Assembly: GCA_021323735.1 (NCBI GenBank)
Contig: JAJPKM010000045.1
Location: 25,435-89,434 of the forward strand
Direction: 5' to 3'
DNA from: Gammaproteobacteria bacterium
Lineage (GTDB): Bacteria > Pseudomonadota > Gammaproteobacteria > Steroidobacterales > Steroidobacteraceae
Length of the DNA stretch: 64,000 bases
Of this stretch, positions 10,545-18,449 are shown piece after piece. A program made the position numbers and the translations under genes. Positions within the stretch are counted from its first letter, which is position 1; every line of letters begins with the position of its first letter. A model generated the notes under the pieces. It did no database searches. It worked only from the letters and a program-made list of their open reading frames with translations, and was not told the origin of the DNA.

Positions 10545-11048
10545 ATGACGAACGCAGCGGTGGAGTTGGTGGTGGCGGTTGCGGAAAACGATGCCATTGG
10601 CCGCGCGGGTGCGCTGCCGTGGCATCTGCCCGCGGACTTGCGGCATTTCAAGGCGCTTACGCTAAGTCACCACATCCTCATGGGCCGCAAGACCTACGAG
10701 TCGATCGGCAAGGCGTTGCCCGGCCGAACCAACTGGGTTTTGAGCCGCTCGCCGGACTTTGCACCGGCCGATTGCAAGCTGGCCCGCACGTTCGACGAGG
10801 TGCAGTCGGCCGCGGGCCGTGAATCGCCGTTGATGGTGATCGGTGGGGCGCAGGTCTATCGATTGTGCCTGCCATGGGCAACGCGCATTCACTTGACGCA
10901 GGTTCACACAAGGATAGAGGACGGCGATGCATTTTTCGGGGACTGGCGCAGATCCGACTGGATCGAAGCGAGCCGCGAGCGTCACGAGGCGGATGCCAAT
11001 AATGTCTTCGCGTACAGTTTCATCACGCTGGAGCGGTCCAACCCTTGA
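10545..11048 (+). CDS. folA: Dihydrofolate reductase
   Basis: A 167-aa DHFR that reduces dihydrofolate to tetrahydrofolate with NADPH. Family residues are in place: VVAVAENDAIGRAGALPWHLPADL with the substrate-binding Asp in LPADLRHF, the NADPH-binding ILMGRKTYESIGKALPGR, and MVIGGAQVY. The C-terminal part ends with EDGDAFFGDW. It is followed by a converging kmo gene. It restores the folate oxidised by ThyA and so feeds MetF/MetH chemistry. Confidence 0.96.
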   Translation: MTNAAVELVVAVAENDAIGRAGALPWHLPADLRHFKALTLSHHILMGRKTYESIGKALPGRTNWVLSRSPDFAPADCKLARTFDEVQSAAGRESPLMVIGGAQVYRLCLPWATRIHLTQVHTRIEDGDAFFGDWRRSDWIEASRERHEADANNVFAYSFITLERSNP

Positions 11049-11088
11049 GGCTAAACCGGTGCCAGCCAGGGCAGGGAGGCTAAACCGG
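11047..11088. repeat. Short direct repeat duplicating the kmo 3' end and stop
   Basis: GAGGCTAAACCGG occurs at 11047-11059 and again at 11076-11088. On the minus strand each copy reads ...CCGGTTTAG. The 11076 copy is the real kmo terminus (codons for PPV, then TAG), and the other lies 29 bp downstream in a different frame and would also end a peptide in APV. This looks like a microduplication of the gene end. Confidence 0.5.
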
Positions 11089-12435
11089 CGGCAGCTTGGT
11101 ATTGATCTCCCGTTCCGCGCGCCCGAAGTCGATGTCCGACAGCGCCGCAGCCCCTTGGGTCAAGGCCAATAAAATTTCGGTCTGTATGGCGCCCCGCTGC
11201 CGCGCGGCCAAGTAGGGTATCTCGTGGTGAAACATCACCATGGAATAGCGGGGAATGAAGCGCCGCGGAAAGCGCCGTTCGAGTTCCAAGGACAGCGCCT
11301 GGCGCAGCTGGAATTGTGGATCCGCCACGCTCTCGCGCATTTCCAGATAATTCTCGAGCGCCATCGCGGTAATCGCGTCGGTGTTGGGTTTCCGCTCGGC
11401 GCCGAATTGCGCGAATGCCGCGGCCCAGGAATTGGCACCGGCGGAGGAATGCCGGGCCACGCAGGCGTCGAATTCGATGCAGTCCTCGAAGCAGCAATTC
11501 ATACCCTGACCGTGAAACGGCACCATGGCGTGCGCCGCATCGCCGATCAACGCGGCCGTTGCGCCGATGTGCCAGGGGCTCGCGGACACCTCGCCTAAGA
11601 AGCCGGTCGTATGGGTGCCGAACTCGGTGATGGCCTGCGGCATCAGTTCTCGCGCGTCGGGAAAACTCTGCGTCAGGAATTGATCCACGGCGTCCGGATC
11701 GTTCAATGATTGAAAGCTGATCGGGCCGGTCTTGGGCAGGAATAATGTCGCCGTGAAACTGCCATCATCGTTGGGCAGCGCAATCAGCATGTGGTTACCG
11801 CGCGGCCAGATATGCAGCGCCTCGCTTGCCAGCCGGAAGCTTCCGCCGGGCCCTGCCGGAATGGATAACTCCTTGTAGCCATGGGCGAGATCGGTCTCAC
11901 CGGCCTGGATCAATCCAAGGGCGCTCATCTGGCGGCGCATCGTGGAACCCGCACCGTCGGTGGCCAGCATGGGTTGCATCGGCACGTACAGGATCCTATC
12001 CCGCCGGAGGTCGCGAATCTGCGCGGTTGCCGTGCCGAAATCTGCCGCCTCGAACCGATGCTGAAAATTCAGACCGATGCCGGGTAGCCCGGCTGCCACG
12101 CCGATCAAGGCCTGGTTGAGCCGATGCCGGGAGACTGAGTAGATCACCTCATGGGGCCGCTGTCCGTAGGGCTGAAACACGGTGTCCTTGTTTTCGAGGT
12201 GGATGAGGCGGCCGCGCATGGGCAGAAGTGCCGTGCCGAGCCGATCGAACACCCCCGCCGTTTGGAGGGCATGGATACCCCGGTCGGCCAGCGCTAAATT
12301 GATGGATCGCCCGGATTCGGCGCGCACGGCGCGGGGATCCGGGCGGGTCTCGAACAGTTCTATATCGTGGCCGCGGCGCTGCAGAAGAATGGCGAGCAGC
12401 GCACCGGTGGGGCCGGCACCGACGATGGATATCAC
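11080..12435 (-). CDS. kmo: Kynurenine 3-monooxygenase
   Basis: About 451 aa from a GTG start at 12435, chosen because it opens directly into the FAD-binding fold (ISIVGAGPTGALLAILLQRRG) and avoids overlapping kynU. The second FAD motif is GDAAHAMVPFHGQGMNCCFEDC. It hydroxylates L-kynurenine to 3-hydroxykynurenine using NADPH, FAD and O2. The C-terminal hydrophobic stretch is consistent with membrane association known for the family. It is last in the nbaC-kynU-kmo operon, 7 bp after kynU. Confidence 0.94.
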   Translation of the reverse strand: MISIVGAGPTGALLAILLQRRGHDIELFETRPDPRAVRAESGRSINLALADRGIHALQTAGVFDRLGTALLPMRGRLIHLENKDTVFQPYGQRPHEVIYSVSRHRLNQALIGVAAGLPGIGLNFQHRFEAADFGTATAQIRDLRRDRILYVPMQPMLATDGAGSTMRRQMSALGLIQAGETDLAHGYKELSIPAGPGGSFRLASEALHIWPRGNHMLIALPNDDGSFTATLFLPKTGPISFQSLNDPDAVDQFLTQSFPDARELMPQAITEFGTHTTGFLGEVSASPWHIGATAALIGDAAHAMVPFHGQGMNCCFEDCIEFDACVARHSSAGANSWAAAFAQFGAERKPNTDAITAMALENYLEMRESVADPQFQLRQALSLELERRFPRRFIPRYSMVMFHHEIPYLAARQRGAIQTEILLALTQGAAALSDIDFGRAEREINTKLPPV

Positions 12436-12442
12436 GGCAGAT

Positions 12443-13759
12443 TCACGCGCGCAACGCGACCGCCAAAATATCGGTCGCGTCGAAGACATCCGCAAACGAG
12501 TTGTACAAGGGAATCGGCGCGAGACGCAGTACGTCCGGTTCCCGCCAATCGCCGATCAGGCCTCGCGCGGTGAGTTCACGCTGACAGCGCTTCGCCTCGT
12601 CGGCGGGGCGCAGGATGCGCAGACTCAGCTGACAACCGCGGTGCTGGGCAGCTCCCGGGGTGATGATCTCGACCAAGCCAGGGAGTCTATGCTCGATGAG
12701 CCGCTGCATGAATCCGGTCAATGCAATGGATTTCTCGCGCAGCGCCGGCATGCCGGCGCGTCGAAAAATATCCAGCGACGCCAGCAGCGGCGCGGTGGAC
12801 AGAATGGGGGGATTGCTGATCTGCCAGCCCTGAGCGCCTTCGATGGGATCGAAGGTTGGGTCGTAGAGGAACCGTTCGGCCTGATTGTGGCCCCACCAGC
12901 CGGCAAACCGGGGGCGTTTGCGATCCCGCCCGTGCCGCTCGTGGACGAAACATCCGCCGACGGCGCCGGGTCCGGCGTTCAAGTATTTGTAGCTGCACCA
13001 CACGGCGAAGTCGCAGTTCCAATCATGTAAACGCTGCTCTGTATTGCCGATGGCATGCGCAAGATCCAGGCCCACGTTCGCGCCCGCGCGCCTTCCTGCG
13101 GTGATCAGAGGTTCGACATCCAGCGACTGGCCGGTGAGGTATTGAACGCTGGGAAGCAGAACCAGCGCCAGACGCGATCCTTCCTGCTCGATGCGTTCGA
13201 TCACATCCTCGGTCCGCAGCGTGCGCTCGCCGGCCCGCGGCTTCATCTCGATCAAATGCCGCGCGGCGTCCAGGCCATGGAATTCAAGCTGGGACACGAC
13301 CGCGTACCGATCGGAGGGAAAGGCCGAGCTTTCGATCAGCACCTTGTTGCGAGCGGCGTCCGGCCGAAAGAAACTGACCATCATCAAGTGTAGATTCACG
13401 GTCAGGGAATTCATGGCGACGACTTCGCTCGCCAAGCCGCCCACGAGCTCGGCGAGTCCCGGCGCCGCGAGTTCATGATAGGGAATCCACGGCCTAACTG
13501 CGTCATGGTGTCCCAGTACGCCCAGTCGCCGCCAATCGCCAAGCTCCTGTTCGAGCATGCCTGCCGCCGCCTTGGGCTGCAGGCCCAAGGAGTGGCCGCC
13601 GAAGTACAGCACTTTTCGCCCGGCCGAGTCGCAGGGGTGATGGAACTCCTGCGCAAAGCTCAGCAGCGGGTCGGCCGCGTCCAAGGCCGAGGCTGCGGAA
13701 CGGCTGAGATCCTCTTGGCTCAGGGAGGGGCCTGCATGATGGTGCCGCAAACTTCGCAT
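12443..13759 (-). CDS. kynU: Kynureninase
   Basis: About 438 aa from the ATG at 13759, inside the end of nbaC. The conserved N-terminal LDAADPL and YFGGHSLGLQPKA are present. The PLP-lysine motif is FAVWCSYKYLNAGPGAVG, and WWGHNQAERF and GWQISNPPIL follow as in family members. The enzyme cleaves 3-hydroxykynurenine to 3-hydroxyanthranilate and alanine. The product goes to NbaC, encoded just upstream, while its substrate comes from Kmo. The 40-bp overlap with nbaC indicates coupled translation. Tryptophan dioxygenase and formamidase genes are not in this window. Confidence 0.94.
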   Translation of the reverse strand: MRSLRHHHAGPSLSQEDLSRSAASALDAADPLLSFAQEFHHPCDSAGRKVLYFGGHSLGLQPKAAAGMLEQELGDWRRLGVLGHHDAVRPWIPYHELAAPGLAELVGGLASEVVAMNSLTVNLHLMMVSFFRPDAARNKVLIESSAFPSDRYAVVSQLEFHGLDAARHLIEMKPRAGERTLRTEDVIERIEQEGSRLALVLLPSVQYLTGQSLDVEPLITAGRRAGANVGLDLAHAIGNTEQRLHDWNCDFAVWCSYKYLNAGPGAVGGCFVHERHGRDRKRPRFAGWWGHNQAERFLYDPTFDPIEGAQGWQISNPPILSTAPLLASLDIFRRAGMPALREKSIALTGFMQRLIEHRLPGLVEIITPGAAQHRGCQLSLRILRPADEAKRCQRELTARGLIGDWREPDVLRLAPIPLYNSFADVFDATDILAVALRA

Positions 13760-14235
13760 GTGCGATGCCGCAGGCTGGAATAAAAACGGGAAAAGATCTG
13801 CGGCAATTGGCTCTCGATGTCGCTCACCGCCACCCGCTCCAGATAGAGACGGTGCCCGCAGCTCTCGCAATACCAGGAAAATCCGTCCAGTTCCTCGGGA
13901 GCCCTGCGCCGTTCCACGACGATGCCCACACTGCCCGCCGGTCGTTGCGGCGAGTGCGGAACTTCGGGTGGCAATAGAAACATCTCTCCCGCGCGGATGG
14001 GTACGTCCGTCATGCGGCCGTCTTGCACGGTTTTCAGCACCATGTCCCCCTCGATCTGGAAGAAGAACTCGGCGCTGGGATCATGGTGAAAATCCTTGCG
14101 CGAGTTCGGTCCACCGACCGCCATGACGATGAACGCGCTGTCCTCGAAGAGCAGCTTGTTGCCCACGGGCGGCTTGAGCAAGCCGCGGTTCTGAGCGATC
14201 CATTGGTGCAGATTGAAAGGTGCGAGGGCCGGCAT
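13720..14235 (-). CDS. nbaC: 3-hydroxyanthranilate 3,4-dioxygenase
   Basis: A 171-aa cupin dioxygenase that opens 3-hydroxyanthranilate to aminocarboxymuconate semialdehyde, the precursor of quinolinate and NAD. Fe ligands are visible: His in KDFHHDPSAEFFFQ with the following Glu, and His in PPEVPHSPQRP. The C-terminal rubredoxin-like metal site is complete (CESCGHR and CEVCG). It is the first gene of the nbaC-kynU-kmo transcript. The 64-bp gap upstream is shared with a divergent secreted-protein gene. Confidence 0.95.
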   Translation of the reverse strand: MPALAPFNLHQWIAQNRGLLKPPVGNKLLFEDSAFIVMAVGGPNSRKDFHHDPSAEFFFQIEGDMVLKTVQDGRMTDVPIRAGEMFLLPPEVPHSPQRPAGSVGIVVERRRAPEELDGFSWYCESCGHRLYLERVAVSDIESQLPQIFSRFYSSLRHRTCEVCGTIMQAPP

Positions 14236-14299
14236 GGTGCCATTATACGGCGCTGAACTTCATTGGGCGCAGCGCGGTCAAACCGGGCGGAGGGGCTCT

Positions 14300-14869
14300 A
14301 TGCGCGTTGTCTGGGTGCTTGCAAGTGTCGGACTGATGTTCGCCTGGCCCTGGTGGGCGGCTGGGGAGGAAGTGACCGTCGCCGTTCCGGCGGTATGGAA
14401 GGAGCAGCGGTTGGAATTCTCCTACATGGGGCGCACGGCGCGCTATTCCTGCGAAGGCTTGCGCGAGAAAGTACGCTCCTTGCTCTTGGACTTGGGCGCA
14501 CGCCGCGATCTCAAGATCGCGGTTCCTGCCTGCAATGAGTCCGACAACCCGGCCCTGCGCGGATATCTGGGTCCGCGCCTCAGCATCGTTTTCTCATCGC
14601 CCGTATTGCCGGATGCGGCTGTCCAGCCGCTGCACGCCGGTGACTTGTCTCCAGTCGACGCGCACTACGAGCCCTTTACGCTGACCAGCGACGCCTTTCG
14701 CAACTATGGCGTCGGCGATTGCGAGTTGGTCGAGGACTTCGTGCGCCAGATACTGCCCAAGCTCGCGACCCGGGAGGTGAAACAAGACATCACCTGCGCG
14801 CCCTATCAAGGTAACGGGAGCCGCTTTTTCGTCCATGGTGAAATTTTGCGGGCCGCCAGGATCCCTTAG
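14300..14869 (+). CDS. Exported hypothetical protein
   Basis: A 189-aa protein starting at ATG 14300 behind a clear GGAGGGG. A signal peptide (MRVVWVLASVGLMFAWPWW, ending AAGEE) precedes the mature chain, so it is likely periplasmic. Three or four Cys (YSCEGLREK, AVPACNESD, GDCELVEDF, ITCAPYQG) could pair in disulfides. No catalytic motif or known domain is recognised. It is divergent from nbaC and convergent with apaH. Similar proteins with YSCEGLR motifs occur as unnamed gammaproteobacterial secreted proteins, in my recollection only. Confidence 0.7.
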   Translation: MRVVWVLASVGLMFAWPWWAAGEEVTVAVPAVWKEQRLEFSYMGRTARYSCEGLREKVRSLLLDLGARRDLKIAVPACNESDNPALRGYLGPRLSIVFSSPVLPDAAVQPLHAGDLSPVDAHYEPFTLTSDAFRNYGVGDCELVEDFVRQILPKLATREVKQDITCAPYQGNGSRFFVHGEILRAARIP

Positions 14870-14899
14870 AACGGGGCTGATGGCTGTGGCGAGCCGTTC

Positions 14900-14915
14900 A
14901 GGCGGGGTACCGCCT
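14900..14915. terminator. Stem-loop between convergent genes
   Basis: A perfect AGGCGG/CCGCCT stem with a GGTA loop lies in the 58-bp gap between the convergent secreted-protein gene and apaH. There is no T-run, so its use as a terminator in either direction is only a possibility. Confidence 0.3.
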
Positions 14916-14927
14916 TGCCGAGGGCGC

Positions 14928-15755
14928 CTAAGACTGGCTGGGTAAAGCGCACGCCACCTGCACCGGCCTGGCGTCCGGCACATCCAGCCGCAAGGCGGTC
15001 AGACGATCGCCCCAGACACACCCCGTGTCCAAGCCCGTGACGTCGGCATTGTTGAAGAAGCCCAGTGTTGACCAGTGGCCGAAGACGATGCGCGAGCCCC
15101 GCCAGCGGGCGCCGGGCGCCTCGAACCAGGGAATGAGCGCCTTGCTCTGAGCCTTTTTCGGCGATCCTTTGGCGCGCAGCACCAGGCGGCCCTCCGCATC
15201 CAGGTAGCGCAGCCGCGTGAGACAGTTGGCGATGAAGCGCAGCCGCTCCTCGCCCTCCAACACATCGTCCCAACGATCCGGCTGGTCACCATACAGACGG
15301 CGGAACAGCTTTTCGGGATCGCGCTTCAGGGCACGCTCCAATTCGTGGGCGCATTCCCTCGCCAACGGCAGATCCCATTGCGGCGCCAGTCCGGCATGCA
15401 CCATGCAAACATTGAGATTCGGATCCTCGTGCAACAGGGATCGGCTGCCGAGCCATTCGAGGAGCAGGGCGCGATCGGGTGCCCCCAGCACCGCGTCCAA
15501 GGTATCGTCGTCGCGCAAACGCGCGCCGCCGTACGCCACGGCCAACAGATGCAGATCGTGATTGCCGAGAGTGACGGTGGCGGCATCGCCCATCGCGCGA
15601 ATTCTGCGCAGCACTTTCAGAGAATCGGGGCCCCGGTTGACCAGGTCGCCGACGAACCAGACCGAGTCGCGGTCCGCGGAGAATTTCAGGGTGCTCAAGA
15701 GGGCGGCGAGTTCTGCGTCGCATCCCTGTACGTCACCGATTGCATACAGCGCCAT
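14928..15755 (-). CDS. apaH: Symmetrical diadenosine tetraphosphatase
   Basis: A 275-aa PPP-family phosphatase that hydrolyses Ap4A to two ADP and can also decap Np4-capped RNA. The metallophosphatase motifs are in order: GDVQGC at the N-terminus, GDLVNRGPDSL, and GNHDLHLL, followed by a later His in CMVHAGL and FGHWSTLG. Length matches E. coli ApaH. It follows apaG in the conserved surA-pdxA-rsmA-apaG-apaH cluster, here with a universal stress gene inserted. Confidence 0.96.
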   Translation of the reverse strand: MALYAIGDVQGCDAELAALLSTLKFSADRDSVWFVGDLVNRGPDSLKVLRRIRAMGDAATVTLGNHDLHLLAVAYGGARLRDDDTLDAVLGAPDRALLLEWLGSRSLLHEDPNLNVCMVHAGLAPQWDLPLARECAHELERALKRDPEKLFRRLYGDQPDRWDDVLEGEERLRFIANCLTRLRYLDAEGRLVLRAKGSPKKAQSKALIPWFEAPGARWRGSRIVFGHWSTLGFFNNADVTGLDTGCVWGDRLTALRLDVPDARPVQVACALPSQS

Positions 15756-15797
15756 CAGGCTCCTTCGCTCGCTGCCACGGGGAATTCCAAGAGGTTC

Positions 15798-16193
15798 CTA
15801 GTGCAGCACTCCGGGCATGGCCAGCCTGAACGGCGCGATGGGCGCATCGAACTGCCGGCCATCGTCAGCCAGCATCTGATAAGTGCCCTGCATGGTGCCG
15901 ACCGGAGTTTCGATGACCGCGCCGGTGGAGTAGCGAAAACCCTGGCCGGGCTTCAGATACGGCTGCTCGCCGACCACCCCGTCGCCGCGGGTCTCCTTCA
16001 CGTTGCCGTTGGCGTCGGTGATGATCCAATGGCGCGTGAGCAGACGCGCGGGCACCTGTCCCTCGTTGCGAATCGTGATGGTGCAGGAAAATACGAAGCG
16101 CTTGTCGCGCGGATCGGATTGCTCTTCGATATAGGTGGTTTCGACTTCGACCCGGATTCTGGGGTCGACCGGCTCGGTAGTGCTGCCCTGCAT
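15798..16193 (-). CDS. apaG: ApaG protein
   Basis: A 131-aa single-domain protein with the ApaG fold, an Ig-like beta-sandwich. Conserved segments are [48 protein letters not shown] and GTMQGTYQM. ApaG has been linked to Co2+/Mg2+ resistance and occurs with apaH, but its molecular role is unresolved. It lies 2 bp after the Usp gene and 42 bp before apaH. Confidence 0.95.
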   Translation of the reverse strand: MQGSTTEPVDPRIRVEVETTYIEEQSDPRDKRFVFSCTITIRNEGQVPARLLTRHWIITDANGNVKETRGDGVVGEQPYLKPGQGFRYSTGAVIETPVGTMQGTYQMLADDGRQFDAPIAPFRLAMPGVLH

Positions 16194-16195
16194 GG

Positions 16196-16627
16196 CTATC
16201 TCACCCGGATGGCGAGAACGTCGCAGTTTGCCGCATGCAGCACGGTGTCCTCGGTAAAATTTACCAAGATGCCGAGACCGTGGCGTGCGCGGCTGCCGAG
16301 GACGATCAGATCGACGGCCTCCTCTTTGGCGACGCGCAAAATTTCGGTCTTCTTGTTACCCGCCTCGACCCGGACCGAGGTGCGCGTGAGCCCTAAGCGC
16401 GCCGACAGCTCATCGAGCTTGGCGCGCGAGCGCTGCGCGAGATCCTGCTCGATTTGCACCGTTGGCATCAGCGTTTCACCCATGGGCTCAGTAGGCACGA
16501 ACTCGACGACATGCATGAGAATCAGCGCGGCATTCGAGCGCGCGGCCATATCGCGTCCGGCGACCGCGATTTGCTCGCTGGCGTCCGATAGATCCAACGA
16601 TACCAAGATTTTCCTATACTCGGTCAT
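16196..16627 (-). CDS. Universal stress protein (UspA family)
   Basis: A 143-aa Usp domain protein starting at ATG 16627. It opens with [17 protein letters not shown] and ends with [21 protein letters not shown] followed by CDVLAIR. The pattern is nearer to UspA, which does not bind ATP strongly, than to the ATP-binding MJ0577 type. Its first codons overlap the end of rsmA by 14 bp. A usp gene inside the rsmA-apaG junction is an unusual insertion into an otherwise standard operon. Confidence 0.93.
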   Translation of the reverse strand: MTEYRKILVSLDLSDASEQIAVAGRDMAARSNAALILMHVVEFVPTEPMGETLMPTVQIEQDLAQRSRAKLDELSARLGLTRTSVRVEAGNKKTEILRVAKEEAVDLIVLGSRARHGLGILVNFTEDTVLHAANCDVLAIRVR

Positions 16628-17414
16628 GCGATTTTGAGTATAACCGAGAGCGCTGGGCAGCGAGCAGGCCGAATTGCGCCGGCGTGAGCACCTCGGGGCG
16701 AAGCTGGGAATCGATGCCGCAGGATTCAATTTCCTCCGGCGTGAGCAGACCTTTAAGGCCGTTGCTCAGGATTTTGCGCCGCTGCGAAAATGCTGCGGTC
16801 ACCAGAGTGCGCAGAACACCGTCATCGCCGTACTCGAAGCGAGGCCTGGGCGTAGGAAGCAACCGTACGACGGCCGACCAGACCTTGGGGCGCGGCTGGA
16901 AGGCGCCGGGCCCGACGTCGAACAGCCGCTCGACTTCGGCCAGCGCGGCGAGCATGACCGTCAACCTGCCGTACGCCTTGCTCGACGGCGGCGCGGTCAT
17001 GCGATCCACGACTTCCTTTTGTAGCATGAAGTGCATGTCCGCAATGGCCGACCGCTGGGACAAGAGCCGAAACAGCAGCGGAGTCGAGATGTTGTAGGGC
17101 AGATTGCCGACGACGCGCAGCGGCGGGCCTTCCGCGCGCAACTGCACGAAGTCGGTTTCAAGCGCATTCTCGACGTGCACGTGCAGCGCACCGGCCGCAC
17201 GCGCATCCTCCTCGAGCGATCGCGCCAAGTCGCGGTCGATCTCGATGACATCCAGGGTTCGAGCACGGCGCAGCAGCTCCCAGGTCAGTGCACCGCGTCC
17301 GGGGCCGATTTCTACGATGCGTTCACCGGGCGTGGGGGCCACGCCGTCGACGATGCGGCGGATGACGCCCGGATCGTGCAGGAAGTGCTGGCCAAAGCGT
17401 TTACGAACCGGCAT
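16614..17414 (-). CDS. rsmA: 16S rRNA (adenine1518/1519-N6)-dimethyltransferase
   Basis: A 266-aa KsgA/RsmA enzyme that dimethylates A1518 and A1519 of 16S rRNA during small-subunit maturation. It opens with RKRFGQHFLHDPGVI, has the SAM-binding VEIGPGRGALTWEL, and the catalytic NLPYNIS. The start at 17414 overlaps the pdxA end by 14 bp. An in-frame ATG 33 bp upstream is not favoured because homologues begin near MPVRKRFGQHF. Confidence 0.96.
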   Translation of the reverse strand: MPVRKRFGQHFLHDPGVIRRIVDGVAPTPGERIVEIGPGRGALTWELLRRARTLDVIEIDRDLARSLEEDARAAGALHVHVENALETDFVQLRAEGPPLRVVGNLPYNISTPLLFRLLSQRSAIADMHFMLQKEVVDRMTAPPSSKAYGRLTVMLAALAEVERLFDVGPGAFQPRPKVWSAVVRLLPTPRPRFEYGDDGVLRTLVTAAFSQRRKILSNGLKGLLTPEEIESCGIDSQLRPEVLTPAQFGLLAAQRSRLYSKSHDRV

Positions 17415-18402
17415 GGTCGCTGCGCGCACTGGCCAGTTCGATGGCAAGGGTCAGAGCCGCGCGCAGGCTCCCGGTATCAGCCTTCCCCGTTCGCGCCAGC
17501 CCAAGCGCTGTCCCATGGTCGACGCTGGTGCGCAAAATCGGCAATCCCAAGGTCATGTTCACGGCATGGCCGAATCCGACATGCTTGATGACGGGCAGTC
17601 CCTGGTCGTGATACATGGCCACGATGACGTCGGTGGTTTCGAGGAAGCGCGGCGTGAAGGCTGTGTCGGCGGGAACCGGGCCCTGCAAATTCAGCCCCTC
17701 GTCCTGAAGTTCCCGAACCACGGGCCCGATTATGTCCAATTCTTCGCGGCCCAAATGGCCGCCTTCGCCGGCATGCGGATTCAAGCCCAGCACGGAGATT
17801 CTCGGCGGTGCCAAGGAGAAATGCCGTTCCAAGTCCATATTGACGATGCGCAGCGTCGTGCGCAGCCGGTCCTTGGTGATGGCGAGCGGCACATCGGCGA
17901 GCGCCAAGTGAGTGGTTACCAGGGCCACTCGCAACCGATCGTTGACCAGCAGCATCACCGGCATGGCCGACCGAGTGCGCGCCGCAAGATATTCCGTGTG
18001 GCCGCTGAAGGCGAAGCCTGCGTCCAGCAACGTGCTCTTTTGCACCGGCGCGGTCACCATGGCGGCGAACTCGCCGTTCGTACAGCCGTCGCACGCCCGA
18101 TCCAGCATGTCGATCACGTACGAGGCATTGCGCACGTCGGGGCGTCCTGCCACCACCGGATGACTCGTCGGTATGTGCATGACCCGCAGCGTCCCGGCGC
18201 GATGTGCCCTGGCGGGACGCCGGGGGTCATAGTGTTCCACCGTCAATGCCAGCCCGAGCGCGGCCACGGTGGCAGCCAGAAGCTGCGCATCGGCCGCGAC
18301 CACCAGATCGGCTTGCCAATCCGTTTGCGCCAGTGCGACGCAGGTGTCAGGTCCTACACCGGCCGGTTCGCCCGACGTGATGACGATGCGAGGTATGTAC
18401 AC
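17401..18402 (-). CDS. pdxA: 4-hydroxythreonine-4-phosphate dehydrogenase
   Basis: About 333 aa from a GTG at 18402, selected because family proteins begin close to IPRIVITSGEPAGVGPD. It oxidises 4-phospho-hydroxy-L-threonine in pyridoxal phosphate synthesis. The three metal-binding His are in FSGHTEYLA, MYHDQGLPVIKHVGFGHA and SVDHGTALG. GLNPHAGEGGHLGREE is another signature. It lies between surA and rsmA, the standard order. PLP made by this pathway is used by KynU and by the aminotransferase at 26 kb. Confidence 0.95.
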   Translation of the reverse strand: MYIPRIVITSGEPAGVGPDTCVALAQTDWQADLVVAADAQLLAATVAALGLALTVEHYDPRRPARAHRAGTLRVMHIPTSHPVVAGRPDVRNASYVIDMLDRACDGCTNGEFAAMVTAPVQKSTLLDAGFAFSGHTEYLAARTRSAMPVMLLVNDRLRVALVTTHLALADVPLAITKDRLRTTLRIVNMDLERHFSLAPPRISVLGLNPHAGEGGHLGREELDIIGPVVRELQDEGLNLQGPVPADTAFTPRFLETTDVIVAMYHDQGLPVIKHVGFGHAVNMTLGLPILRTSVDHGTALGLARTGKADTGSLRAALTLAIELASARSDHAGS

Positions 18403-18449
18403 TACATCTTGGTTTCGAGGGAGTCGACGAAGAGGCGCCGCCTGAGCAT
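18402..18449 (-). repeat. Degenerate duplicate of the surA 3' end in the surA-pdxA gap
   Basis: The surA stop overlaps an ATG (TAATG on the minus strand) that opens a 15-codon frame, MLRRRLFVDSLETKM, then TAG. The true SurA tail is LRRLRDEAFVETKM. The shared R-R-L and ETKM-stop at similar spacing suggests a decayed tandem duplication of the gene end, shifted in frame. The duplicate also overlaps the pdxA GTG start. Confidence 0.4.
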
